Source: Cepaea nemoralis | Lineage: Eukaryota > Mollusca > Gastropoda > Stylommatophora > Helicidae | Direction: 5' to 3' | DNA: 64,000 bases | Assembly (NCBI GenBank): GCA_014155875.1 | Contig: JACEFZ010017415.1 | Coordinates: 360,001 to 424,000, forward strand | Shown here: in pieces, positions 1 through 10,889 of the stretch | How positions within the stretch are numbered: the first letter of the stretch is position 1 | Layout: the number at the start of each line of letters is the position of its first letter | The notes under the pieces: generated by a model | The model's database searches: none | What the model was told of the DNA's origin: nothing | What the model saw: only the letters and a program-made list of their open reading frames with translations | Program-made: the position numbers and the translations under genes

Positions 1-102
1 TCAGCCCGCTGATTTCCTTGTACACCCGCATGCCCTGACACGAAAATGAAACTAATCTTTGCCAGCCGAGACCGCTCCAGAGACAGCAACCACTCTCTTC
101 GG
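1..102 (-). pseudogene. LINE RNase H fragment (edge-truncated)
   Basis: The reverse strand matches the RNase H region of the LINE copies at 5438-6066 and 60881-61947. It covers the stretch around LERSRLAKISFIF and the GHAGVQGN motif just before the last catalytic aspartate. It starts at the window edge and stops abruptly near 102, so it is a truncated fragment with no coding capacity of its own. Identification rests on near-identity to the two longer copies in this window. Confidence 0.8.
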
Positions 103-139
103 CACGTACTAGCGGCTTCAAATATCCGAATAAGGAGGG

Positions 140-600
140 CCTCTATTTGATATTGGTGGTAAGTTGTCTATGTATCTTAGCCTATGTCAAAACACGTAGA
201 TGGGTATTGTTCGCTGTCCTATGCCATTCCAGCACTCTTCTATAAACCCATATCTCTGCGGCCTCATGGCATGTCTTGGCTTATGGACTAATTTCCCAGG
301 ACAATCATGTGGTGATTGCCCTTCTCTGTGCGCCGTCAGATGTCAGCATGAAGACATCCACAGACAGTGGCACCCAGCTTCAGCTGTTGACATCTCCACA
401 CAATTAGTCTTTAAATGGAGCGGGGCTAGACCAACCAGTTTTCTAACCATATGTTAACACCGGTTCTATGTAACATGCAATCATTTTGTTTAAACCTTCA
501 ATGACGGGCATTTATTGCATAATAGTTCTAACTGTATCAAATCCTGCGTTTGCTGGCCCTATTCTGTTGCTGATCTTCGTGATACGCCTTCCATGTGCTA
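140..600 (-). pseudogene. RTE-type reverse transcriptase C-terminal fragment (family X, copy C)
   Basis: This is a diverged copy of the RT thumb and C-terminal segment seen at 26016-27125 and 44638-49692. All three share blocks such as cttctataaa and ggttctatgtaacatgcaa in the same order. The reverse strand can be read as pieces of the family motif running from IGQAKTAF-like codons through the YGCESWTI region to an FYRRML-like segment, with stops. About 140 bp of unrelated DNA (roughly 301-440) interrupts it near the same codon at which the other two copies are interrupted. It contains exactly one copy of the segment that is tandemly amplified at 45301-49517. Confidence 0.55.
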
Positions 601-602
601 GG

Positions 603-1295
603 GCACTCTAAGCACATGTTGTTCTTGCTAAGACAACCAGCCAGCCATGCTCACATTCACATCATTTATATCATAAGCACATCACGCCATCAATTCCTTT
701 ACAGGTTCGGAGACATATCGATTGCTGAGACAACCACAACGTCTGAAGGAACAAACTGTCGACTACACAAAAAACGCAGACGTGTTTTAATACTGAGCAA
801 ACAGCTCGTGTTTATGGGTGGATAGATAAGCAAGAGTGCAGACCACGTCAGATATAAATGTGCAGACATCTGCACATAATGATCAGACAGTATGGCCAGG
901 GTCACTGGCCATTCAGTGTAAATAAGTGGACAGATTGTTAATGGTTGGGATTTCATGTTTATTAGGCTACGACTGTATGTGTCTGAATTGATCATATATT
1001 TCTTACTCATAGCGCCCGCTTCGCTTACTCACAGTCAAATCAGGCGATGATCTCACAGCGCTGTAAGTCTAAGCGATCATTCTGTGTATTATTTTATATC
1101 CGGCAGTAGATAACCACGAAGGTCATACATTCAAAGACCGAGCTATCAGAACGCTCTAAATATAGACAACACAGCAAAAAAACCGAGAATTGCACTGTGT
1201 TAGCACTTATTGTCACCCGCCATGATGTTGTTTATAGATTATGTGAAGGCCTAACAATAAATACACAGTATCAGCCACAGGTCTACCTTTACCAT

Positions 1296-1297
<2 letters not shown>
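603..1297. other. No recognisable feature
   Basis: Unique-looking AT-rich sequence. Short ORFs are present on both strands, but none shows a domain or a biased composition. Nothing supported. Confidence 0.5.

Positions 1298-1344
<47 letters not shown>
1298..1344. repeat. (TG)n microsatellite
   Basis: About 23 TG dinucleotides followed by a cgtgcg transition. The His/Thr-rich and Cys/Val-rich ORFs across it are translation artefacts. Confidence 0.95.
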
Positions 1345-1348
<4 letters not shown>

Positions 1349-1613
1349 CGTAGGTATGTGTGCGTTATGGGTTAAGATAAGCGACATCCTAGTACTCAGA
1401 ATATTGACAAACGCTGAGCCTTCCTCGGCACATAAGACGTGGATGGTAACGATGGTAACTGCACTTGTTGCACTCGCTGGCTGGATTCGCATTGAACACA
1501 CAGTCGACATGTAGCACTAGTTAACGTATGTGCTGTGTGTTACCGTAGTCCGAACAGTGCCGTCTTATTGCATGCTATTTCATGTCACAGAGGTCTGTCT
1601 TTGATCGCTTGCA

Positions 1614-1770
1614 CTGCTTAAAAGTGCCCAATATGCTTGGACTGCATAAAAGTGCCCAATATGCTTGGACTGCTTAAAAGTGTCCAATATGCTTGGACTG
1701 CATAAAAGTGCCCAATATGCTTGGACTGCTTAAAAGTGTCCAATATGCTTGGACTGCTTAAAAGTGCCTA
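1614..1770. repeat. 28-bp minisatellite, 5.6 copies
   Basis: The unit begins ctgcttaaaagtg and ends caatatgcttgga. Units alternate between ctgcat and ctgctt starts and between gcccaa and gtccaa variants. This suggests a two-unit (56-bp) higher period. Confidence 0.95.
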
Positions 1771-2685
1771 GTGCTGTAGAGGCCAATCGACCTCTCATTG
1801 CCACGGTATGTCGAGGGCAATGAATCCATACCACTTTCCGTAGGTGTGTTGCATTCACGAAAGGCGCCCACGCTTCTGTATCACTAGCCGTGAGTCAGAT
1901 AGTAATGGCGACTTTGGTATAATTACTGCCTACGAACCAATAAGCTAAGCAGTTACTGCCTCCAATTTCATTGGCATAATAGATGTTATGACCTTATATG
2001 CCTTACTCTGTTCTACATTTCTACCCTGCATTCTGGCCGTAAATCCTAGTCAAGGGGTTTCCACGGCATGCAGGAAATGATTCTATTAACTGTTCTATCA
2101 CTCAGTATAACTGCACAACCTATCTTGCCATGTTTCGATCCTAGTCTATGATTTTTTGGACTCTTGCTATATTTCCATAGTTGCAATCTACGGACGCTCT
2201 CTCAGAACTTTACCGATCAGCAACATTGGAACACGGTATCCGTTGCCCTGTGTATTTTATGTTAATAATGTTACCTGTAACATCAGCGAATTTAATCACA
2301 GCCCTGCCCTCTAACTTCTTATTGTTCTGACAAATCTTTGAAGCGGAAGTTCTAGTGACTAACGTATATCGCACTGTACAGAACCTGTCGAGGAAACAAA
2401 TGCATACTTCACACGTTCAGTGCAAATATGCGGAGCTCTGAATGTGCTTAGTTTGAACTTGCTCTTGCCCTTGAAGTCACGGTAAACACTTATGGCCAGC
2501 CTCTTGCAAAATATCGCCTGCGAACGTTAATGTGCTTAGCTGGCCACTGACATATAAATATTGCCTAACATAAAATACATTAAAATAACCTGTATGCACC
2601 TCTCACTAACTAGACCGACCACACCTAGAACTGTTGGTATAACTCTCAACAAAGTGCACATGTTCGACATCCGAGCACCACTTAC
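1771..2685. other. No recognisable feature; probable intron of the SAM-exon gene
   Basis: Non-repetitive sequence 3' (on the minus strand) of the SAM exon. I could not find the exon that would complete the SAM domain here. If the exon at 2686-2810 is real, this is intronic. Confidence 0.35.
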
Positions 2686-2810
2686 CATCAGCATGTTCTG
2701 ATCCATGGCCAGGAGATCTCTGCCCGTGATCTGTCTATCCCGGAACAGCTCGACATACCGATACAGGTTGGCTGCTGCCATCCATTCTAGAACGTTATCC
2801 ACAGTCCATT
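2686..2810 (-). CDS. Single exon encoding the N-terminal two-thirds of a SAM domain
   Basis: The exon of 125 nt reads in one open frame (first codon split, then 41 codons). It starts WTVDNVLEWM, continues LYRYVELFRDRQITGRDLL and ends AMDQNMLM. This matches the SAM (sterile alpha motif) pattern: W at the start, V..W(L/M), L..Y...F, I.G..LL, then a D/E-rich turn before L. SAM domains are about 65 residues and mediate protein-protein or RNA contacts. The last helix would lie in the next exon. On the minus strand a pyrimidine-rich stretch ending ctatctcag precedes the exon, and the coding sequence runs ATG|GTAAGT into a consensus donor (GT at 2685-2684). The reading frame continues past the donor for some codons without SAM similarity, which supports splicing there. 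The parent gene cannot be named from this fragment. SAM is widespread (scaffold, kinase and adaptor proteins). Confidence 0.65.
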
Positions 2811-3091
2811 CTGAGATAGGCTGGGCACAGATGCAACAAACAGATGAAGATATTAGAAATAACGCACTGTAAGGTTGACAACAGGTAGGCAGAACTCATT
2901 CTATACTCAACAATGTCTCACGTGAAGAGCAAAGACCACGATAAAACACGGTAAATTATCAGAATGTATTCTACATAACTGACACCATGACATGTTCACA
3001 TCTTAGGTAACATGCTACATTTGTTGAACAAGCTGAACGCCTTTCCACCATGCAGGAATCAAGGCATCAACTTCTGATGTGGCATATTTCA

Positions 3092-3281
3092 GGGCTGGCC
3101 ATGACGTCCTGCCTACATACGTGTATACTGATGTGTCCCAACAATCTTTCATGTTTATGGTGCAACGTGCCTGTTTGGTACGAAAGTAAGCTTCCAGCAC
3201 TATTAGCTCTGTCACAGAACGCCGCTTTACCATCTCAGAATACTTTCTCGTATACATGTCTGATGTACCACTTAGAGAAAG
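3092..3281 (+). repeat. ~190-bp direct repeat, left copy (flanks LINE block)
   Basis: Nearly identical to 6091-6285, differing by about one substitution and a few indels near the right end. The two copies exactly bracket the LINE block 3282-6090. ORFs on both strands are conserved between copies only because the DNA is. No domain was recognised. Confidence 0.9.
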
Positions 3282-5437
3282 TGTGTTGTTTGTCCATCAA
3301 GAATGATGATGACCATTCATTTCATCCAGTGGGGTTGAAAGTATGGAGCCGTGAGTTCTAAGATGGCTGATAAGGCCTATTTTGGCTCGAAATGTTCTTT
3401 AACAATGTGGACAAAGATTGCTTGACGTTTCTGAAGGAGGATTTTCTGCAGTGGTTTTTCTGTTCTGTCTTTTCTTCACAGCTCTTGCAGTCCTGGTTGC
3501 CTCACAAGTGACTGCACCCTTGCGTAATGATGTACGCCACGAATTTCGGTCTCTGGCTGCAGTCTCCCAGGTGTCATGATGAATTCCAAAAGCATTCAGT
3601 GAGATTTTCAGTGTCTTTAAAGCGTTTCCTCTGGCCGCCTTGGGAGCGTTTACCACAACGCAACTCGCCGTAAAAAAATTCGTTTAGGGAGCCTGTGATC
3701 TGGCATGCGAGTCAAGTGACCAGCCCAGCGAATCTGATTCTTCATTAGTAGAGTGTGGATACTGGGCATGGACGCTCTTTCTAGGACTTCAGTGTCTGGG
3801 ATCTTGTCTTGCCATTTAATCTTCAGTAACTTCCTAAGGCAGACTGTGTGGAAGTGGTTTAATTTCCTAGCGTGTCGCTGATAAACAGTCCAGGTTTCAC
3901 AAGCATATAGCAGCGTGGATAATACAGCTGCTTTGTAGACTTTCAGCTTTGTTTGCAGGCTTATTCCATTTCTGTCCCATACATTCTTGTACAGTCTGCC
4001 AAAGGCCGCGCTGGCCTTGAAGATTCTTGCATTCACTTCATCATCAATTGTGGCAGCTTGTGACACAGTGCTGCCAAGATAGGTGAATTTGTCCACAACA
4101 CTTAGACTATGACCATTCACTTTGATATTCGGCACAGTGTGATTATTCCCTGGAGTTGGCTGGTACATAACTACAGTTTTCTCCAAATTGATATTGAGCC
4201 CAAAGATGGCACAGGCATGTGAGAAAGCTGAAACATTATGTTGCCTCTGAGTTGGCGTATAAAGTGCAATCATCAGCAAACAGGAGCTCTCTGACGGTGT
4301 CGCTGCCAATTATGGTTTTAGCTTTCAGCCTTCTGAGATTGAATAACTTTCCATCCATACGGTAGTTGATGTCTATTCCAATGTCGTCGTTCTCGAAGGC
4401 ATTCATCAACATGGCTGAAAACATGAAGCTGAACAGTGTTGGTGCCAGGACACATCCTTGCTTCACTCCATTGGTGACAGGAAAGGGTTCAGACAGTTCG
4501 CCATTTTCCTGCACTCTTGCCTGCATGTCATCATGAAATAGCCGCACTATTTGGGCAAACTTTCGTGGACAGCCATATTTTGCCATAGTCTTCCACAGTC
4601 CTTCTCTGCTGACTAATCAAAAGTCTTGGTAAGGTCAATGAAAGTGGAGAACATTTCGCAGTTCTGTTCCTGACATTTCTCTTGCAGTTGCCTTGCAGCG
4701 AAAATCATGTCAACAGTTCCACGTTCTTTTCTGAAGCTACACTGGCTCTCGGGAAGAACACCTTGATCGAGATGGGCCGTGAGGCGATTGAGAAGACTTG
4801 GTGAAGCTGCTCTGTTAGGACCGGCCCACTTGCCCTGTATATCTCTGCCGGAGTCCGGACCAGGTGCCTTGCCGCTGGAGAGTTGCTGGATGGCTTTGTT
4901 TACTTCCACTATGGTTGGCAGGTCATCAAGTGTATCATTGATGGGAACTTGAGGAAGGCAGTTGATGGTTTCATCATCGAAGAAGGAGGTTGCATTTAAA
5001 ATGTTGCTGAAATGTTCTGCCCAGCGCTGAAGGATGTCTTTCTTATCGGTGACCACTGTTACCCCATCTGCACTGAGGGGAGCTGTGCCTGGTGATGTAG
5101 GACCATAGACCGCTTTCAGTGAGTCGTAGAAGTTGTTCATATCATGTCTGTCAGCAAAGCCTTGAATTTCATCAGCTTTGCTGCTCAGTCAGGAGTCCCG
5201 CATGTGCCGAAGTTTCTGCTGCACTACTCTCTGAATGTTCTAGAAGGCATCTTTTTTTTATGTTGACTTCGGGTCATTCAAATGTGCCTTGAGGAGAAGA
5301 TGTTTCTCGGCCATAAATTGGTTGATGTCTTCGGAATTTTCATCAAACCAGTCTTTATGCTTTCGGGGGGCTGGACCCAGGATTTCCATAGCAGTGTTGT
5401 AAATTATGTCCTTTAGGGCTCTCCACTCTGTTTCTGT
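3282..5437 (-). pseudogene. LINE with C-terminal C2H2-like finger, copy 1 (degraded ORF2)
   Basis: Minus-strand RT pseudogene, closely related to the copy at 56004-57858. In order the fragments show the pre-RT region (MNNFYDSLKAVYG), SSGKAPGPDS (RT domain entry), IDLTKTFD, GVKQGCVLAPTLF, the catalytic FADDCTLYA, a thumb with YACETWTVYQRHARKLN, RWAGHLTRMPDHRLPKRIF, and a finger that begins CPHC. Breaks relative to copy 2: a ~155-bp deletion near 4790 removing RT blocks 1-2 (probably between short gaaga repeats), a 2-nt loss near 4610, an 8-nt loss near 4235, one extra A near 3670, and a Q-to-stop codon right after CPHC. A different LINE is inserted near its upstream end (5438-6066), and 11 bp of it resume at 6080-6090. 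Clearly dead. Confidence 0.9.
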
Positions 5438-6066
5438 GGGCCCATGGGCCTTTATGGCTCGGACCGGATGGAGAATTGTGGAGGACTCTGGCGCTTACAC
5501 TGAAACCACAAGTAGCCTGACTATGGAAGTCATGGCAGTAAGTAAAGCAATAACATGGCTCGTGACACAGACATTCACTAGGGCATGTTTCCTTAGCGAC
5601 TCAATGAACATGATCAAGAGGATAGAGGAGGGGTGGATCCGAATAGAATGGTTTCTGCCTCTGGAGCGGTCTCGGCTGGCAAAGATTAGTTTCATCTTCG
5701 TGTCAGGGCATGCGGGAGTACAAGGAAATGAGCGGGCTGACAAGCTCGCAGGTGGGGCTACAGTGGAGGGCGGGTGCGCCATGGACCAGGCTGACATTCT
5801 GAATGCTCTAAGAGAAGTAAGACTTTTGCGTGAACCAAGTGATGACTGTGAATCTACAACCATGGCCAGACTGCGAGAACAGCAAATTAAAAGAGGTGTG
5901 GCCAAACAAGAACACTACGCAGAAAGCCAAAGAAGATTGATAAACCAACACAGAACTGGTGTCGTTAGCCGCTACACGCTGCAAGATTTGCTGAGGACGG
6001 AATCCGAGCACTTATGGACTGAATGGTTCGATGTGCAATGAGGATGATCTTTCGACTAACTAACTA
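5438..6066 (+). pseudogene. 5'-truncated jockey/I-like LINE 3' end with RNase H (family J, copy 1)
   Basis: The ORF to 6041 carries RNase H motifs: E in SSLTMEVMAV, D in FLSDSMNMI and GHAGVQGNERADKLAG with the final aspartate. The leading YTDGS motif with the first catalytic Asp is lost by truncation. The protein ends WTEWFDVQ and is followed by a short (CTAA)n tail. The copy is flanked by a 13-bp duplication, actctgtttctgt, at 5425-5437 and 6067-6079, so it is a real target-primed insertion into the older finger-type LINE. It is about 97% similar by eye to the 3' part of the full copy at 60881-61947. The ORF called from 5406 runs in from host LINE sequence. Confidence 0.92.
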
Positions 6067-6090
6067 ACTCTGTTTCTGTATTTTTATTCT

Positions 6091-6285
6091 GGGCTGGCCA
6101 TGACGTCCTGCCTACATACGTGTATACTGATATGTCCCAACAATCTTTCATGTTTATGGTGCAACGTGCCTGTTTGGTACGAAAGTAAGCTTCCAGCACT
6201 ATTAGCTCTGTCACAGAACGCCGCTTTACCATCTCAGAATACTTTCTCGTATACATGTCTGATGTACCAGCTTAGAGAGAAAGTA
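6091..6285 (+). repeat. ~190-bp direct repeat, right copy
   Basis: Second copy of 3092-3281, directly adjoining the right edge of the LINE block. Homology ends at the aagt/aaagt position where the left copy meets the LINE 3' tail. Confidence 0.9.
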
Positions 6286-7671
6286 CAGAAGAATGAACTG
6301 CATTCTCTGCAAGCATTGTACGAGACAGTCTAGCCTTGACGTAAGATTACTCACAAAAGCTTGCAAGTAAACAAACCACCATGGTCCACTGCTACATGGG
6401 AACACTCTTCAATTTGACGCCAGGGCTCATCTGTCGGAATACACATGAAAGGTTCTGCCTGATAAGACACCCTGGGTTAACAATAGAGTCAGACTAATAG
6501 GGCCGTCAAGCTACCCAGCTAGTCCACCTTCAAGGTGGTACATGTTAAACTGATAAGGTAATTATACAGACGTGAAACGGACCGCGTGATATTCTGCCCC
6601 ACGGGGAAACCATCCAAGTGTGGAGCTACATGAAATGTGGGAATTGAAAACAGTATATATGTTAGGAGATCCTGATAATGAAATCAGATAAACTTCAGAA
6701 TTAGAGCCGGTATGACGATCTTAGTGTACGTTCTGTGTTCATATGTCTAATCCTTATGCTGGCTAGACTTCACTAAGAATGTTATTTCTTAGTAAATATT
6801 CAACAGTCTTTCTGAATGTATTGACTTTCATTTGGCGATATGGTTACTTTCCAGGAGTGTTATTTTCTCACTTGTCTGTATAGTGTATTATTATGTCGCG
6901 CTTACTGACAAGTAAGACTATCACGCTATGCATATGTTTATACTCATATTTCTGTGCATCATTTTTGTTATACCCTGGACATGCAATCGGCAGACTGAAT
7001 TGGGTATTGTCAGCTGTCTTCACGTTATGTAAACTATTAGTTTCCCAGTTTGTTATAGATAATTATATTACTACCTTTTTCACATCCATACCACTTAAGT
7101 AGGAACATCTGTATAAGTATAGCATTTAAGTATATATTGGATATATTGATTTGTCATATGCAAATCTACCAGTATGAATGGGGTATACTATTTTGTTCCT
7201 ATATGCAGTGCGCACTGGCATAGGGCCTATTGATTGTGTTTGAAGCACGGTGTAATGGTACAGACATTACCAGCAATTGGTATAGGGTATATGGTGCTTA
7301 GCCCTTCCGGTGTGTGGTGCATAAGCATGCATCATAACTCACAGAGGCCTTTTACACAGATTGATCATGGCAATTAAGCCCAGAAATCAGATACTTCATG
7401 ACACCACTACCGACCCTTTGATCTGCAAACACAAAGTCTAACGGAGCGGCTATAAAGAACCAAGTGTCTGAAGTAGTGTCATGAACGTTGGACATTGCAT
7501 TCTTCATGACAGGATGTTAAAAAGGATGGCAGGAATTGTAATAACTACAGGCGTAAAAGTCCTTCCCAGACTAGATGGCAGGACAGAGATATAGAGGACA
7601 GTGAATGCAGTAATGCTGGAAGAGAGACTTGGCCAGACTGGTCATTGTATGGGGGTGATAGAATGTATGTA
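6286..7671. other. No recognisable feature
   Basis: AT-rich, apparently single-copy sequence. ORFs are short and lack domain motifs or splice-bounded coding segments that I can defend. Confidence 0.5.
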
Positions 7672-7914
7672 TTATTTAGGATTGTACTGATGTAGAACTG
7701 GATAATACATATTCTTGATTATCTCTTCCAAGCACTTAACAGGAGCCCAGTTCTTCTGAGCGGAGACTGAGAGAGACCTGGTGACGACAGGACGGAATTC
7801 TACAGTTTTGAACACTATCCTGCTGTTCTTGCTTATCTCAATTGGGAGCCCGAACACAGATCCAGATAGGATACAAGTAAGTAACACCAGAGTTATGTCT
7901 TTTATTTTCATCAT
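7672..7914 (-). CDS. Candidate small secreted protein, unknown function
   Basis: An 80-residue ORF. Residues 1-22 form a plausible signal peptide: MMKIKD, then a hydrophobic core ITLVLLTCILSG, then SVFG with a small residue before the predicted cut. The mature part (LPIEISKNSR onward) is polar and basic, with a single Cys, no obvious dibasic processing ladder and no recognised domain. Two consecutive ATGs start it, with A at position -3. It sits in a repeat-poor stretch and does not match any LINE in the window. No convincing polyadenylation signal or splice site was seen. It could be a real short gene, a first exon, or chance. No function is assigned. Confidence 0.35.
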   Translation of the reverse strand: MMKIKDITLVLLTCILSGSVFGLPIEISKNSRIVFKTVEFRPVVTRSLSVSAQKNWAPVKCLEEIIKNMYYPVLHQYNPK

Positions 7915-8574
7915 TTCAATTACATGATTGTTGTATTACATACACATCGAGTTTAATCATCATCATCATGATAACCATCCATGACTAATGAAAGACAATA
8001 AATGTTGTAGTTTGTTTTAATCTCATAGTTATGTTATGATTCCAATTGTGCATACACGTTTGTGTGTGTACACTGGTGGGGGGTATTTAGATTCCGGGGA
8101 GGGGAAACGTCAGGTTGGTGAATATTAAGAACAGCTAATTGCATTTTTGTTAACGAGCCACTTGTAAGCTGTACTCATGATGTAGATGGGCTTAATCTGT
8201 AGTTCAGCCTTATAGATTTTGTCCCTAGTCAATTTCTGACAAACCAAGGTTGCTCGCCAGTGAATAGTACATTCAACTAGGCGGTGGTGCACCCTCACTT
8301 CTGACAAGCTCGCATGTATAAATGCGTCCATGGAAACTAGGCTAGGAAACACCTGCACTGGAGAGCAGTCACAACCCTTTCACATTATGTGTCGAAACTA
8401 ACAGGTCTAGCCATATCATTTGGCTGCAGTGACGTTCATTAGCATTAGATTCAAAAATAACATTAGATTATAAAATAACATGAGAGTATATGAGACAAAT
8501 AGTTAGCTTGTGAATACAGCACACAGGACAAGTGTGTCACAAGGCAAAATATCACCCTCCAAGGCCTTTTGTCA
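7915..8574. other. No recognisable feature
   Basis: Contains a short (ATC)n-like run near 7957-7970 and otherwise unremarkable sequence leading into the satellite array. Confidence 0.5.
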
Positions 8575-9442
8575 GACTACAATAAGCACAAGATACTATC
8601 AGGAAGCCAGAATGTTGACAGAAATCTACTATAGATCACTTGTAACAGGAAGTCAGAGTGTCTACAGAAGTCTAACATAGATCACATGTAACAGAAAGTC
8701 AGAGTGTCTACAGAGATCTAATATAGATCAAATGCAACAGAAAGCCAGAGTATCTATAGAAGTTTAATACAGATTACACACAGGAAGCCAGAGTGTCTAC
8801 AAAGGTCTAATATAGACTACATGTAACAGGAAGCCATAGTGTCTACAGAAGTTTCATATAGACCACAAATATCAGGAAGCCAGAGTGTCTAGTAAGGTCT
8901 AATATAGACTACATGTAACAGGAAGCCAGAGTGTCTATAGAGGTCTAATATAGACCACATATAACAGGAAGCCAGAGTGTCTAATATAGATGACATGTAA
9001 CAGGAAGCCAGTGCCTACAGGGGTCTAAAATAGATCACATGTAACAAGAAGCCAGTGTCTACTTGGGTCTAATATAGATCACATGTATCAGGAAGCTAGA
9101 GTGTCTACAGGGGTCTAATACAGACTACATGTAACAGGAAGCCAGAGTGTCTACAGGGGTCTAATATAGACCACATGTAACAGGAAGCCAGAGTGTCTAC
9201 AGGGGTCTAATATAGACCACATGTAACAGGAAGCCAGAGTGTCTACAGGGGTCTAATATAGATCACATGTGTCAGGAAGCCAGAGTGTTTACAGGGGTCT
9301 AATATAGATCACATGTAACAGGAAGCCAGAGGTCTACATGGGTCTAATATAGATCACATGTAACAGGAAGACAGAGTGTCTACAGGGGTATAATACAAAT
9401 CACATGTATCAGGAAGCCAGAGTGTCTACATGGGTCTAATAT
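8575..9442. repeat. 46-47-bp satellite array, left segment
   Basis: The monomer contains ggtctaatatagatcaca, then caggaagccagagtgtc. It degenerates toward the left edge (8575-8800), where units still carry tctaatatagat. The array is interrupted after ctaatat at 9442 by an RTE element and resumes in phase at 11891. Confidence 0.95.
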
Positions 9443-9449
9443 CAATCAA

Positions 9450-10095
9450 TCATGTGCCATGCTGGAAAGCATGGGCGGTAATGACTCGCCATTTCACTCG
9501 ATCACCAGTGTCGTGGATCAGCTCAGTGTTCCTGTCTCGTCCATGCCATGTGGCCAAGCCATCCAGGTATTTTCCTCTCGGTCTTTCTCTTAGTCTGTTC
9601 CCTTCAATCTTGCCAGTTGTCACTAAGTTCTCCAATCCATTTCTTCTCATAACATGTATAGGGAAAAAAAAGATCTGGAGACATCACACATCCCTGCCTA
9701 ACACCTCTCTTAATTGGCTGATACTGTCCCACTTCATTATCAATCCTTATTGCAGCTTGTTGTTTCCAATATATGTTTTTTATAAGTCTAATGTCTTTCC
9801 CATCAATTTGTAGATCTGCAAGCATATCCACCATGCTGACATGTCTAACTCTATCAAAAGCCTTTGTATAGTCAATAAAGCAAAGATGTATATCCTTGTT
9901 TACTTCTATAGCACATTCAATAACTATTCGCAGCATATACACAGCATTTACTGTACCCTTTCCTTCTACAAACCCGCATTGTTCTTCCCCTATTTCAGGT
10001 TGTATCTTCTTCCTCACTCTTTGCATGATAATTCTTAGCAAAATCTTTGTGATGTGACTCATTATACTAATTGTTCTATGTTGATCACATTTCAA
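9450..10095 (-). pseudogene. RTE reverse transcriptase palm and C-terminal remnant
   Basis: Shows RTISIMSHITKILLRIIMQR, IGEEQCGFVEGKGTVNA, HLCFIDYTKAFDRVRH (first catalytic Asp block) and the GVRQGCVMSPDLFF block. It then jumps through a deletion directly to the C-terminal RRNGLENLVTTGKIEG segment. The FADD/YADD active-site block is missing, so a deletion of several hundred bases has removed the catalytic centre. Confidence 0.85.
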
Positions 10096-10164
10096 GGTTC
10101 CTGATTTCTTTGGGATTGCAATAAATACAGAGTTACATAATTCAGGAGGTATATCTCCAGTATC

Positions 10165-10632
10165 TTATAATGTGTTCAGCAGTCTGGTGACTTGCTCTAG
10201 TCCAAATTCTTCTAAAGCTTTAATCATTTCTGTTGTGATGTTATCTGCACCGGGGGCCTTGCCAGCTTTCATATGCTTAAGAACATTTTGAACCTCCATC
10301 TCCAAAATTGGCGGTCCTTCATTATTAAATCTAATATCATACTGTTCGTCTCTGTTATCATCATAAAGGTGTTTCACATAATCTGTCCATACATGTAGAA
10401 TCTGGTCTTTTTCTATTATGATTTTGCCATCTTCAGTTTTTAGACACCCTGTTGATGTACTTGTTCTTTTATTAGTAAGTTCCTGAATTCTTTTGTGCAC
10501 TAATTTGGTATTTTGACTGTTGTCTTGGTTTTCAATTTCTAAGCACTTTTCCTCAAGCCATGCTTCTTTTGCCTCCTTACATAATATGCTGACTTGTCTG
10601 TGAATTTCTTCACATTTGACAGAATTATTTTT
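10165..10632 (-). pseudogene. RTE linker and RT entry region
   Basis: Reads ...SVKCEEIHRQVSILCKEAKEAWL, then ILHVWTDYVKHLYDD, then MKAGKAPGADNITTEMIKAL, the conserved RT-entry (KAPGxD) block of RTE and related LINEs. It ends at a stop at 10165, and the next RT block (10095-9604) is in another frame. The first codons of the ORF called here come from the 257-bp insertion, not from the element. Confidence 0.85.
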
Positions 10633-10889
10633 AAATATTGAGCACAACCCACTACTGGCAACGCCGATCGCATTCTGATATGAACCTAAGGCCTATCCAC
10701 GTCAATATGGAAGCACTATACTCGAGTTTCGCCCTCATTTGAGCTCGTCAGTAGTGCATATCCCTGACCGGATCCGGAAACAGTCCCGGATCACGCGTGT
10801 GAAGCGGGTGTGTAACCACGCAGCACACACTGGACACACCAAATTATCACAACAGAATATCACAACGCTACCCATCGTAGGCTATGTTC
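10633..10889 (-). mobile_element. 257-bp insertion with 10-bp target duplication (SINE-like)
   Basis: The RTE coding sequence is interrupted here. The 10-mer aattattttt occurs at 10623-10632 and again at 10890-10899, and joining the flanks restores RTE-type codons. The insert is GC-richer than its host. It contains the block gagggcgaaactcg beside a gagctc palindrome, which resembles conserved central domains of some metazoan SINEs, but I cannot see a clear A/B box or a poly-A tail. Orientation and class are therefore tentative. Confidence 0.6.

Noticed and set aside
3015..3257. 80-residue minus ORF conserved at 6056-6256
   Set aside because: Conservation is due to the ~190-bp DNA duplication. 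The reading frames diverge outside it and no domain is recognised.
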